Positions 45,610 through 54,557 are shown, counted from the stretch's first letter. The stretch: 64,000 bases of DNA from Flavobacteriales bacterium (GCA_021739695.1 JAIPBM010000026.1:1-64000); one strand, 5' to 3'. The notes: generated from the sequence alone by a model not told the origin. Numbers and translations are program-made.

Positions 45610-46433
45610 AAGTGAGAAAGGCGGTGATTCCTGCTGCAGGATTCGGTACACGAATGCTTCCCATTACTTCAATCGTTCCAAAAGAATTGTTGCCAGTTTG
45701 CGGCAGACCGGTGATTGAGCATGTGGTACATGAAGCAGCAAAAGCAGGAATTGAAGAAGTGATACTCGTAATAAGCGAAGGCAAAGAAGCTGTGGTCGAT
45801 TACTTCCGTCCGAATAAAAAGTTGGAAGCTCAACTCTTGAAGCAAGGCAAACACAAGGAATTGCATGAGCTGGAGCGCATTTGGAACATGGTGAAGATCA
45901 CCACGGTTTATCAAAACGAGCAGTTGGGATTAGGACATGCTGTTCTGTGTGCAAAAGATGCAGTTGGAAACGAACCTTTTGCCGTGCTACTAGGTGATAG
46001 CATCATTCATACAGATGACTGCACTTCGTTTACATCAAAGCTTTTGGATGCATTCAACACTTACGAACGTTCTGTTGTCGGTGTTCAGCAAGTGGAAGAA
46101 TGCCTCATTCATCGTTATGGCATCTTTGAAGGTGGCGAATTTGAGGATGGCATTTTCCATGGCAGAAAACTGATGGAAAAACCCGACCAAAGTCAAACAG
46201 ATTCGAACTTGGCCTTCTGTGCGCGATACATATTCACGCCACGCATCTTCCAATATTTGGAACAAACTCAAGCGGGAATCAATAATGAAATTCAATTGAC
46301 CGATGCCATGCAGCAACTGTTAGTTTCAGATGGCTTGAATGGTGTAGAATTGAAAGGTGATCGATTTGATGTTGGTGATCCGAAAGGATTGTTGCTTGCC
46401 AATCTTTCTTTGACCGAATTCGATTGTGACTAA
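45606..46433 (+). CDS. galU: UTP-sugar-1-phosphate uridylyltransferase (GalU-like)
   Basis: Nucleotidyltransferase of 275 aa with the signature VIPAAGFGTRMLPITSIVPKE (quoted from the N-terminus in part) and LLPVCGRPVIEHVV, followed by VLLGDSIIH with the metal-binding Asp and EKPDQSQ. GalU makes UDP-glucose from glucose 1-phosphate and UTP. Because of the 4-nt overlap with a glucuronokinase-like gene, a broader or UDP-glucuronate-forming activity is possible; the usual TKAxPKEMLP of GalU is here TSIVPKELLP. Confidence 0.85.
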   Translation: MKVRKAVIPAAGFGTRMLPITSIVPKELLPVCGRPVIEHVVHEAAKAGIEEVILVISEGKEAVVDYFRPNKKLEAQLLKQGKHKELHELERIWNMVKITTVYQNEQLGLGHAVLCAKDAVGNEPFAVLLGDSIIHTDDCTSFTSKLLDAFNTYERSVVGVQQVEECLIHRYGIFEGGEFEDGIFHGRKLMEKPDQSQTDSNLAFCARYIFTPRIFQYLEQTQAGINNEIQLTDAMQQLLVSDGLNGVELKGDRFDVGDPKGLLLANLSLTEFDCD

Positions 46434-46442
46434 CTTAGCATC

Positions 46443-46847
46443 GTGATTTTGCGACCAACATACGGTTTTGTAAGAGGCTTTGCTGCTACTTTACTCTTGT
46501 TCGGATACTTCTTGAATGTCGTTTCGTTTGAGAGTTTCCATCAAGCAGTTCATCATCACGACCATTCGGAATTACATACAGCAGCTGCTGAAGCAGACGC
46601 TTGCCACAGAGCCATCTATCATGGCGAAGTAGCAGCCGATTGCCATCATAAAAGCCACATAACTCAGGATGAAACGGAATGTGATCTCTGTAAGGTCACT
46701 GTTTCCAGATTTCACTTCAATCCACCGCTTGTAAAGGCTTTAGAGAAGCCTACTCAAATTGCATTCAATAAGCCCGCCAGCATAAAGGTTTTTGGTTACA
46801 ATCATTCGCTGGCCTATGCACCTCGCGGCCCGCCCGCACGTTCATGA
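46443..46847 (+). CDS. Small His/Cys-rich membrane-anchored protein
   Basis: The 134-aa protein starts at GTG 46443 with one hydrophobic segment (about 11-27) and then a His-rich stretch with FHQAVHHHDHSELH, CHRAIYHGE and CHHKSH, a CDLCK motif and a C-terminal YAPRGPPARS. Small proteins of this look often precede metal-linked TonB receptors in Bacteroidota; I infer metal binding or sensing in the periplasm. A TAACTTAG box overlaps the galU stop and ends 4 nt before the GTG. Confidence 0.72.
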   Translation: MILRPTYGFVRGFAATLLLFGYFLNVVSFESFHQAVHHHDHSELHTAAAEADACHRAIYHGEVAADCHHKSHITQDETECDLCKVTVSRFHFNPPLVKALEKPTQIAFNKPASIKVFGYNHSLAYAPRGPPARS

Positions 46848-46930
46848 TCATTTCAAGTTTCTGTAGCTAATTCAGGCTACATTTTGCCGATTGCCAAAAG
46901 GTTTTCGGATTCAACTTTTTATTCAAAATC

Positions 46931-47503
46931 ATGAAGAACACAAAAAACATATTGTGGGCCTTGCCCCTATTTTCCATTCTATTATTCACCGCTTGTGAGA
47001 AGGAAGATCCAGTAATTCCAAACGAAGAGGAACTGATCACCACACTTATTTACACGCTTACTCCCGAAGGAGGTGGTACTGCTGTTGAATTCAGGTTTAC
47101 CGACCTAGACGGTGATGGTGGTGATGCACCCGTTATCGTAAACGGAACGCTGAACGCAAACACTACCTACTATGGCGTTGTCACGCTACTGAATGAGGCA
47201 GAGACACCTGCCGAAAATATCACAGAAGAAGTGGAAGAGGAAGCGGAGGACCACCAGTTCTTCTATCAGTTCTCCTCTTTCTTTCTAACGGGTGGATTTG
47301 ATTATGCTGACTCCGATGCCAATGGGAATCCGATCGGTTTGATCACAACGTTTCAAACACCTGACAGCCAGTCTGGGCTCAACCTCACAATTACCCTTAG
47401 GCACCAACCAGATAAGGATGCCGCTGGAGTTGATCTCGGACTTATTGAAAATGCTGGTGGCGAAACGGATATTGAAGTCACATTCAATGTAGTGGTTCAG
47501 TAA
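46931..47503 (+). CDS. Small lipoprotein upstream of a TonB receptor
   Basis: The 190-aa lipoprotein (LFSILLFTAC, lipobox C22) has an acidic, beta-rich mature domain: ELITTLIYTLTPEGGG, FRFTDLDGDGGDAP (an EF-hand-like DxDGDGGD loop) and an acidic TEEVEEEAEDH stretch. Similar lipoproteins accompany TonB receptors for metals or haem in flavobacteria. Function inferred only from context. Confidence 0.8.
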   Translation: MKNTKNILWALPLFSILLFTACEKEDPVIPNEEELITTLIYTLTPEGGGTAVEFRFTDLDGDGGDAPVIVNGTLNANTTYYGVVTLLNEAETPAENITEEVEEEAEDHQFFYQFSSFFLTGGFDYADSDANGNPIGLITTFQTPDSQSGLNLTITLRHQPDKDAAGVDLGLIENAGGETDIEVTFNVVVQ

Positions 47504-47509
47504 ATTCCT

Positions 47510-47541
47510 GACCTCCGTTCGGTTTAAACCGAACGGAGGTC
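47510..47541. terminator. Perfect 32-nt palindrome between lipoprotein and TonB receptor genes
   Basis: The arms GACCTCCGTTCGGTTT and AAACCGAACGGAGGTC are fully complementary. It begins 6 nt after the lipoprotein stop and ends 10 nt before the receptor ATG. It could be an attenuator/terminator (no long T-tract follows, only ATTTCTT), a RNA stability hairpin, or a DNA operator for a dimeric regulator. Confidence 0.8.
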
Positions 47542-47551
47542 ATTTCTTCCA

Positions 47552-49861
47552 ATGAAACACTTTACGTTTTTCCTTTTCTTGTTTTTCCTTCTTCCCTTTT
47601 GGGTAAATGCTCAGAAATGCTCGCTTTCCATCTCTGGGAAACTGGTGGATGAAAGCACAGGCATTCCGATGGCTTATGGAACCATTTACGTGGAAGAAAT
47701 ACAGTCTGGAGTGGCATCAGACAGCACAGGAACGTTTAAGTTGAGTAATCTGTGCAAAGGCGATTATCACCTACGTTTCAACCATATCGGTTGCGAAACG
47801 CATACAGTTTACGTCTCTCTTTCTAAAGACACGGTCGTTCAAATAAGCATGCACCACCATAGCGAATTGGTGGATGAAGTAATGGTGCATGACCACCGAT
47901 CGCAGAACGAAACGGCCGCCAGTTCAACCATCGACCAGAACACCATTAAGGAAGAAGCCAACAAGGATTTTTCTCAAATGCTGGAGCAAATGACGGGAGT
48001 GAGTAGCATCAAAACAGGTTCGGGCGTATCAAAACCTGTGGTCCACGGACTCTCGGGAAATCGCGTAGCCATTTTGAACAATGGAATTGCGCAAAGTGGT
48101 CAACAATGGGGAAATGATCATGCACCTGAAATTGATCCCTACGTGGCCGAACACATTTCTGTGGTAAAAGGCGCCTCTGCCCTTGCCTATCCTGGCGGTT
48201 CGTTGGGTGGTGTGATATTGGTGGAACCAGACGCCATTGGCAACGACCCACATTTGCATGGCGATGTGAATTACATTTTTCAGAGCAATGGTTTGGGACA
48301 TACGCTCAACGCCCGTTTGCAGAAGCACAGCAAATGGGCTGCTTGGCGCGTTTCAGCTACAACCAAGGTCATTGGTGACAGAAAAGCACCGGACTATTAC
48401 TTGACCAATACAGGAAAAAGGGAATACAACGTGGCTGCGCAACTTGAAAAGCGCTTTAGTCCGAAGTGGGAAATGAAGCTGTACTATAGCCTTTTCAACA
48501 CTGAAATTGCTATTCTGCGAGGTTCCAATATTGGCAACCTAAGCGACCTTGAAGAAGCCATTGGAAAGGACGTTCCTTTCTTTACAAAAGATCATTTCTC
48601 GTACGCCATCAGCGAACCTCGGCAAACCGTTCAGCATCACTTACTGAAGCTGGAAAGTCAGCATATTTTCAACGAACATCAAAGTCTCAGCCTTACCTAT
48701 GGCGGACAGGTGAATAATCGGAAAGAGTTTGACGTGCGAAGAGCAGACCGCAGCACACTTCCTGCGCTCAGCCTGTTGCAATGGGATCAATACCTCGAAG
48801 GTGTTTACAAGCACTTCTTCGATCACGGAAGACAATTGAAAACAGGCGTTCAACTTAGGATGACTGATAATACCAACAGCTCTGAAACTGGAATACTTCC
48901 ACTAATTCCAGATTATCGAGCGTATAAAACTGGCGTCTTTGCCATATTTCAAGAAGAAAAAAGACGGATGCTGTATGAAGTTGGTGCCCGCTACGACCTG
49001 AACCATCTGCAAGTAGTGGCCATCTCCACTTCCCTTCCAAGAGAGATTGAGCGGCACTATCACACATTCAACAATTACAGTTTGGCGGCAGGAGTCCGAT
49101 ACAGGATTCTTCCGCAGGTAAAATTGAATCTAAACCTTGGGCACGTGCTCCGATCGCCAGAAGTGAATGAGCTTTATAGCGCAGGCTTGCATCAAGGCGT
49201 TAGCGGAATTGAGGAAGGAAACAGAAATCTCAAGAACGAACGTTCTACGAAAGCCGTGCTTTCTGCCGATTGGAATTTGAAGAAAAAACTGTTCGTGCAA
49301 GTGCTCGGATACTTTCAGTACATCAGCAATTTCATCTACCTACAGCCAGAAGATGAATTCAGATTGACCATCCGCGGAGCGTTTCCATTGTTCACCTATC
49401 AGCAAACAGATGCAACGATTGCTGGACTGGATGCCTTGGTTTCTTATGAGCCCATCGAAAGCATCCGACTTGTGGCGAAATATTCGTTTTTACAGGGCGA
49501 TGATGTGCGAAATAAAAAGCCTTTGGTCTATATGCCGTCAAATAACCTATTCGGCTCCCTGTCCTACTCGTTCAAAGACGGGGAAACGATGAAAAATCCT
49601 TCCATCAGCATCAATGGCCGATACATTTTTAAGCAAACGCACCTGAATACCGATCAGGATTTCATGGCTGTTCCGAACGGATATTTTCTGCTGGGCGCCA
49701 ACATTGGCACCACTTTTAAATTGAAGAAAGCGAAACTGCGTTGTTCTATTTCGGGCGAAAACCTGTTGAATACCGCCTATCGCGATTACATGAACAGACA
49801 GCGCTATTTTGCAGATGAAACGGGGTGGAATGTGAATCTACAGCTGAACTGCTCGTTCTGA
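47552..49861 (+). CDS. TonB-dependent outer-membrane receptor, probably metal uptake
   Basis: The 769-aa protein has a signal peptide (FFLFLFFLLPFWVNAQ), an N-terminal carboxypeptidase-regulatory-like domain (about 25-105; GKLVDESTGIPMAYGTIYVEE), a His-rich linker (MHHHSELVDEVMVHDH), a plug domain (DFSQMLEQMTGVS, VHGLSGNRVAILNNGI, GNDHAPEIDPY) and a beta-barrel ending in aromatic VNLQLNCSF. The His-rich linker and GNDHAPEID resemble zinc/copper-type receptors. Context with the His/Cys-rich protein supports metal import, though the metal is unknown. Confidence 0.92.
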   Translation: MKHFTFFLFLFFLLPFWVNAQKCSLSISGKLVDESTGIPMAYGTIYVEEIQSGVASDSTGTFKLSNLCKGDYHLRFNHIGCETHTVYVSLSKDTVVQISMHHHSELVDEVMVHDHRSQNETAASSTIDQNTIKEEANKDFSQMLEQMTGVSSIKTGSGVSKPVVHGLSGNRVAILNNGIAQSGQQWGNDHAPEIDPYVAEHISVVKGASALAYPGGSLGGVILVEPDAIGNDPHLHGDVNYIFQSNGLGHTLNARLQKHSKWAAWRVSATTKVIGDRKAPDYYLTNTGKREYNVAAQLEKRFSPKWEMKLYYSLFNTEIAILRGSNIGNLSDLEEAIGKDVPFFTKDHFSYAISEPRQTVQHHLLKLESQHIFNEHQSLSLTYGGQVNNRKEFDVRRADRSTLPALSLLQWDQYLEGVYKHFFDHGRQLKTGVQLRMTDNTNSSETGILPLIPDYRAYKTGVFAIFQEEKRRMLYEVGARYDLNHLQVVAISTSLPREIERHYHTFNNYSLAAGVRYRILPQVKLNLNLGHVLRSPEVNELYSAGLHQGVSGIEEGNRNLKNERSTKAVLSADWNLKKKLFVQVLGYFQYISNFIYLQPEDEFRLTIRGAFPLFTYQQTDATIAGLDALVSYEPIESIRLVAKYSFLQGDDVRNKKPLVYMPSNNLFGSLSYSFKDGETMKNPSISINGRYIFKQTHLNTDQDFMAVPNGYFLLGANIGTTFKLKKAKLRCSISGENLLNTAYRDYMNRQRYFADETGWNVNLQLNCSF

Positions 49862-49867
49862 TCTGAA

Positions 49868-51676
49868 CTATACCACGAAATACATCTCCATTTCTCCCTT
49901 GCCTTTTGCTTTTATTTTCCCACGGCTTTCAAAGGTGAATTGAGCATCATCTTTCAGTAACTGGTAAGTGGTTTCCGAAACGTTCACCTTCCCCACTTCA
50001 CCACTGCTTTCCATTCTGGCTGCCACATTCACCGCATCGCCCCAAATATCGTACTGGAACTTTTTCTGGCCTACAATACCAGCCACAACCGTTCCCGTGT
50101 GAATGCCCACGCGCATCTGGAAAAATTGCTCGCCTTTGGCTTTTTTCTCCGCTTCGCGATCAAGCATGAATTTCTGAATCTTGATGGCAGCACTAACTGC
50201 ATCCTGTGCATGCGTTTCTTTCGGACTAGGAACGCCACTTGCCGCCATGTACGCATCGCCAATGGTCTTGATCTTTTCTATTCCGAATTCGCCCATCACT
50301 CGATCGAAATAACTGAAGCACTGGTGTATTTCGTTCACAAGTTCTTCAGGACTCATTAATTCTGAAAGTGAGGTGAAACCGCTGAAATCGGTGAAAAGCA
50401 CCGTCACATTATCAAGCCTTTTTGCCTTAGCCGTTCCGTATGTTTTTAACTCTTCCGCAATCTTCGCTGGAAGGATATTCAGTAACAGGTGATCGGACTT
50501 TCTCTTTCCGCGGTAAATGACAACTGCCAACGCTCCCATCATCAACAGCACAAATCCGATGGAAGCCAAACCGATACGTTGGTTCTGGATATGTTTTTCT
50601 TGAATGATCTGCGTTTTTACAAACTTGAGACTATCGGCCAATTGTTGTCGTTCAAACACAAAATTCATCTCCAATCGGGTCAATTCCTTCGTCCTTGCAT
50701 GACCGTAAATAGAATCGCGTGCTTTGATGGACATTCGGTAATAATCCAGCGCCTTGTCTGGTTTATTCAAGCCATCAAATATTTCGGAAAGACAGAGACA
50801 GCTTTCTTGAATACCGTAATTATTCCCTTCTTCTAAGGAAAGCGAATAGGCCCGATCGCACCACTCCAACGCCTTTTCAGGCTCATTCATTTTCAGGTAG
50901 AGATTGCCAATGGGCATGGAAGCTTTTATCACGTTCATCCGTGTGCCTTTTTGAACGCTGAGGCGATAACCTTCCTTATAAGATGCAAGTGCTTCTTCAA
51001 TCTTGCCTTGGCCCTCGCTGCAATCGCCAATGTGCCGTAACGAAACGGCTATCCACGAGGTGTCTTTCACTGCTTTCCAAATACTCATACTCATTGTATG
51101 ATATTGTAAGCCAAGGTCAAAATCGCCTTGATCGGCATAGAGCGTTCCTAAATTGTTGTAGAGTACGCCTAATGCAACGGAATCGCCCAAATGCTCGCGG
51201 ATTGAAAGGCTCTTGTTGTAATATTTGATGGCAATCGAGTAATCTGTTTGAGCATGATGCACAGAGGCAATGTAATTGTAGCTATCTGCCATGCCAGCAG
51301 AATCGGACATTGCTTCCTGAATAAGCATGCCTTCATGAAAAAATTCAAGCGCATCCGAATATCTCCCCTGGTACATTCGAGTGACTCCTAATTCGCTTAA
51401 TGAATTTGCAATTAGCGGTCGGTTACCAGAAAGCTTACTCAAATGAAGTGCATTCGAAAGCGATTCGAAGGAGACATCATATCCTCCAGCTTTTCGCTGA
51501 CTTTTCCCATCTGCAAGTAGCGTTTTGATCTCGGAAATATTGACGGACAGCTCTTCATCCACATGTTGCTGAGCAGAAACCAAACCTGGCTGCGCGAACA
51601 ATAACCAGCAGCAACTGACCAAGAAGACCAGATGATGCGAACTCAAAGTAAGTTTATTCAACAGTGCTTTGATCAT
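49868..51676 (-). CDS. TPR-domain class III adenylate cyclase
   Basis: The 602-aa protein has a signal/anchor (about 15-35), TPR repeats (about 45-335), one transmembrane helix (about 372-392) and a class III cyclase domain (about 400-602). Metal Asp residues are D430 (TDFSGFT) and D474 (IGDAYMAASG). The adenine-selecting pair K470 and D543 (KIKTIGD, QYDIWGD), N550 and the transition-state R554 are all present, which indicates ATP rather than GTP. The TPR domain should be periplasmic and the cyclase cytoplasmic. cAMP output is inferred. Confidence 0.92.
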   Translation of the reverse strand: MIKALLNKLTLSSHHLVFLVSCCWLLFAQPGLVSAQQHVDEELSVNISEIKTLLADGKSQRKAGGYDVSFESLSNALHLSKLSGNRPLIANSLSELGVTRMYQGRYSDALEFFHEGMLIQEAMSDSAGMADSYNYIASVHHAQTDYSIAIKYYNKSLSIREHLGDSVALGVLYNNLGTLYADQGDFDLGLQYHTMSMSIWKAVKDTSWIAVSLRHIGDCSEGQGKIEEALASYKEGYRLSVQKGTRMNVIKASMPIGNLYLKMNEPEKALEWCDRAYSLSLEEGNNYGIQESCLCLSEIFDGLNKPDKALDYYRMSIKARDSIYGHARTKELTRLEMNFVFERQQLADSLKFVKTQIIQEKHIQNQRIGLASIGFVLLMMGALAVVIYRGKRKSDHLLLNILPAKIAEELKTYGTAKAKRLDNVTVLFTDFSGFTSLSELMSPEELVNEIHQCFSYFDRVMGEFGIEKIKTIGDAYMAASGVPSPKETHAQDAVSAAIKIQKFMLDREAEKKAKGEQFFQMRVGIHTGTVVAGIVGQKKFQYDIWGDAVNVAARMESSGEVGKVNVSETTYQLLKDDAQFTFESRGKIKAKGKGEMEMYFVV

Positions 51677-51867
51677 GAGCTTAGCGGACAGTAAATGTAG
51701 CCCGAAATGAGAAAGATTCTCATGAACGATCTGGCTTACCTCCTATCTTAAATCGCTAAATAATCACCGAATTTGCCGATAGCAAGTGTTAATTTAACAA
51801 TCAAATAGGGGCATTGAACGAATTTATTTTATAAACAATGACTACATTTCAAAACCAATAAAAACCA

Positions 51868-52545
51868 ATGAAAAAGACTCTCCTTTCCTTTCTAATGGTG
51901 GCGACTGCCATAAGCTTAAACCTTAGCGTTACTGCACAGACCATATTCCCTGTAAAGGACAGCCCTAGGAATATGACGCCCGAATATGCTTTGGAGCAAA
52001 CCAAGACCTACTTACCTACCTGCGGATTCAGTAGCGCCTATATCCAAACCAGTGACCTGCAGGAGCTGATGAAGGTGAAAAACTGCGTGGGAATTCGGTT
52101 TTACGTTTCAATGGAAAATCCGAAACAACGATTTGCAGCGGTGATAGCAGTTGCCATCAAATCGAACGGACAGGAAATCGGTGACTTCTTGGAAAGAAAA
52201 TACCACTTGGCAAGACCCTTGGATGACCATTATCCTGATGAATTTGTGAAGATGAATCTGAGTTCAGCCAAAAAATGCGTCTACTACTTGAGAGATGGCG
52301 TAGCAGGCCTTACACCGTATGCTGCATATCTTGGAGTAGAAAGCATCAATGCACTTTTAAACACTCCGGGAGCTACGGGTATTCGAATCTATTCGTCCGG
52401 ATACGACACGCTTAGAACCATGGCCTTTGGAGCCGTTAAATATGAAAACAAAGAGGTTAAGGACGTGGGAGGTAATTACCTGCAAAGTTCGTTGCCATGC
52501 CCTGTTGATTGCGGAGGAGATCCTTACATCCTTTGGAATCGTTAA
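51868..52545 (+). CDS. Secreted protein, founder of a tandem paralogue pair, function unknown
   Basis: The 225-aa protein has a signal peptide ending near VTAQ. The mature part has two internal repeats of about 70 residues, each with a DLQELM/SINALL helix, a GIRFY/GIRIY strand and an AIKSNGQEI/AVKYENKEV strand pair, plus a C-terminal LPCPVDCG. Its neighbour is a paralogue with the same layout. I recognise no known family. TACATTTC at 51843-51850 may be its -7 box. Confidence 0.78.
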   Translation: MKKTLLSFLMVATAISLNLSVTAQTIFPVKDSPRNMTPEYALEQTKTYLPTCGFSSAYIQTSDLQELMKVKNCVGIRFYVSMENPKQRFAAVIAVAIKSNGQEIGDFLERKYHLARPLDDHYPDEFVKMNLSSAKKCVYYLRDGVAGLTPYAAYLGVESINALLNTPGATGIRIYSSGYDTLRTMAFGAVKYENKEVKDVGGNYLQSSLPCPVDCGGDPYILWNR

Positions 52546-52582
52546 ACCACTTTTTCGAATACTAACCCAATCAATCCAAGTA

Positions 52583-53269
52583 ATGAAAACACTACGCAAC
52601 TTCGGCATACTCATGTTGGCAAGTGTGTCTATTTCCATCGGAATTGCACAAGCACAAACTCCGATGTACTCTTCGCCAGAACCAACGGAGCAAAGCCCAA
52701 TACAGGTAAAAAAATCGGATGCCATCAGCGAGGCCACATCAGTAAGCAAAACCTGCGGATACAACCAAGCCTATATTTCAATCAAAGACCTGGAAGCACT
52801 GCTTTCTCCCAGTAGCTGCGTAGGTATTCGAATCTACAATGCAAAAGAAAGTTCAGACCAGCAGAATTCTGACATCATCGCTGTGGCCGTAGACCAGAAT
52901 GGGAAAGAGATAGGTTCAACATCTAAATATTTGAACGCAAAATCGTACGATGAGAATCAAAGCTGTCCATCAAGGCGAATCGGAAAAAGCAAAGCAGTGG
53001 GTTGCGTCAAGAACATTACCAACTCAAGCCTCAATTACCAAAAAGTATTCTTCAGCAAAGCCGTTCTCAAAGAGCGAATATCTGTTAGCGGAATGACCGG
53101 TATCATGGTTATCCCCGGAGAGCTTTCTGGAGGCAGCACAATGATGATCTGTGCCGCTGCGCTTGATGGTGGTAAACTAACTGCGTTGGAAGCCAATTTT
53201 CTAAAAAGCCAACTGCCATGTCCTACGGATTGTGGTGATTCTGGAAATTACTTGGTTGAACCAAAGTAG
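52583..53269 (+). CDS. Secreted protein, paralogue of the preceding gene
   Basis: The ATG at 52583 (MKTLRNFGILML) gives a proper signal peptide (about 1-26); a longer in-frame start inside the previous gene is rejected. It shares TCGYNQAYISIKDLEALL, SSCVGIRIYNA, IIAVAVDQNGKEIG and LPCPTDCG with the preceding protein (quoted in parts), with additional cysteines (C-P-S, VGCVKN) in the middle. Conserved Cys in both suggest disulfides. The spacing of 37 nt suggests co-transcription. Function unknown. Confidence 0.78.
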   Translation: MKTLRNFGILMLASVSISIGIAQAQTPMYSSPEPTEQSPIQVKKSDAISEATSVSKTCGYNQAYISIKDLEALLSPSSCVGIRIYNAKESSDQQNSDIIAVAVDQNGKEIGSTSKYLNAKSYDENQSCPSRRIGKSKAVGCVKNITNSSLNYQKVFFSKAVLKERISVSGMTGIMVIPGELSGGSTMMICAAALDGGKLTALEANFLKSQLPCPTDCGDSGNYLVEPK

Positions 53270-53346
53270 CGCTTCAAGTAATTCTCTAAACATTTCATAC
53301 ACTTGTTCGGTTAAGCAGTGCTGATTGCACTAGCAAAGATTCATCT

Positions 53347-54333
53347 ATGTACGTAAAACGGAATTACAGCTTCTCAATGACCTTCAGGTGGTCAAAGTGG
53401 CCATTCATTGTAGGTTTCTTTTATGCTTTGGCGCTATGTACTGCCCATGCCATATTCGACATTCATTTTGCATTGCCATGGCAGCCGATAAGTGTTATCG
53501 GTATTGCGGTGGCGTTCTATCTTGGCTTTAAAAACAATAGCTCCTACGACCGAACCTGGGAGGCACGCAAAATTTGGGGTGGAATTGTAAACGATAGCCG
53601 ATCTTTTGGTGCACAGGTGGTTTCCTTTGTGCAAGGAGAGAATGCTGACGCGATCAAGAAGGAATTGATCTATCGTCACGTTGCTTGGCTCACTGCCCTT
53701 CGTTATCAATTACGATTGAGCCGAGAATGGGAACATACCGAAGATCGGATACAAGGAAAATTTGCACCCAACATTTGCGAAGAATACATAGAAAATCTTG
53801 ATGGAGAATTACTCAAGTTTCTTCCGCCATCTGAGGTTGAGCAGTACAAAGGCAAGGCAAACACTGCCACGCAGATATTGGTCACGCAATCGAAGCGTTT
53901 GCAAGACTTGAAGGACCAATGTCTGTATGAAGATTTCCGACACATGGAACTGGTACATCTGATCTCAAACTTCTACGATGGACAAGGCAAGTCGGAACGG
54001 ATCAAGAACTTTCCGTTCCCCCGTCAGTATGCTTCTACTGCCCTTTGGCTCACCTTCGTATTCTGTGGATTGCTCCCTTTCGGAATTATGGATGTTTTCC
54101 ACGATATGAGTGGTGCGGCATTCTGGGTGTGCCCGTTCATTGTAGGATTGGTCACTTGGATTTTCTTCCTGATGGAAAAGATCGGAGATTATTCTGAAAA
54201 CCCGTTCGAAGGAACCTACAACGATGTGCCGATCACGACCATTTCGCGTGGTATTGAGATTGATATGCGCGAAATGATCAACGATACGGACATTCCCGGA
54301 CCGATCCCTTCAGAGAATGGATTTTCGCTTTAA
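53347..54333 (+). CDS. Bestrophin-family (UPF0187) channel
   Basis: Membrane protein of 328 aa. The N-terminal region (YSFSMTFRWSKWPFIVGFF), the conserved PWQPISVIGIAVAFYLGFKNN with SYDRTWEARKIWGGIVNDSR, quoted in short parts, and helices at about 20-40, 45-65, 220-240 and 250-275 match bacterial bestrophin homologues, which form cation- or anion-selective pentameric channels. Ion selectivity cannot be told by eye. Confidence 0.9.
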   Translation: MYVKRNYSFSMTFRWSKWPFIVGFFYALALCTAHAIFDIHFALPWQPISVIGIAVAFYLGFKNNSSYDRTWEARKIWGGIVNDSRSFGAQVVSFVQGENADAIKKELIYRHVAWLTALRYQLRLSREWEHTEDRIQGKFAPNICEEYIENLDGELLKFLPPSEVEQYKGKANTATQILVTQSKRLQDLKDQCLYEDFRHMELVHLISNFYDGQGKSERIKNFPFPRQYASTALWLTFVFCGLLPFGIMDVFHDMSGAAFWVCPFIVGLVTWIFFLMEKIGDYSENPFEGTYNDVPITTISRGIEIDMREMINDTDIPGPIPSENGFSL

Positions 54334-54359
54334 GAAGCTCGTTAATCGAGAATCTGCAC

Positions 54360-54480
54360 ACTTGTCATTCGGAGGCTCCCTCATTTGTCATTCCGCGGAA
54401 CGAGGAATCTTATTGCTCGATTAAAAGAAATGCTTCAGTTCCTTCGGTAAAACTTAGGACAAGCAGCATGACAGACGAGA
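54360..54480. repeat. Dispersed GTCATTC-type repeat
   Basis: The spacer contains TTGTCATTCGGAGGCTCC, TTGTCATTCCGCGGAACG and, further on, AGCATGACAGACGAGATTG, the sense and inverted ends of the kind of element seen at 58910-59112. No gene in this 224-bp gap. Confidence 0.55.
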
Positions 54481-54557
54481 TTGCTTGTACGTTTCAAGAA
54501 TCGTAAATCTTTCAATCTAATCTTCAAGTACCTTCGTCAGAACACAATCTGAAGCCT

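Noticed and set aside
52427-52582. Longer start of the second secreted paralogue
   Set aside because: The extension overlaps the preceding gene and hides a proper signal peptide that starts at 52583.
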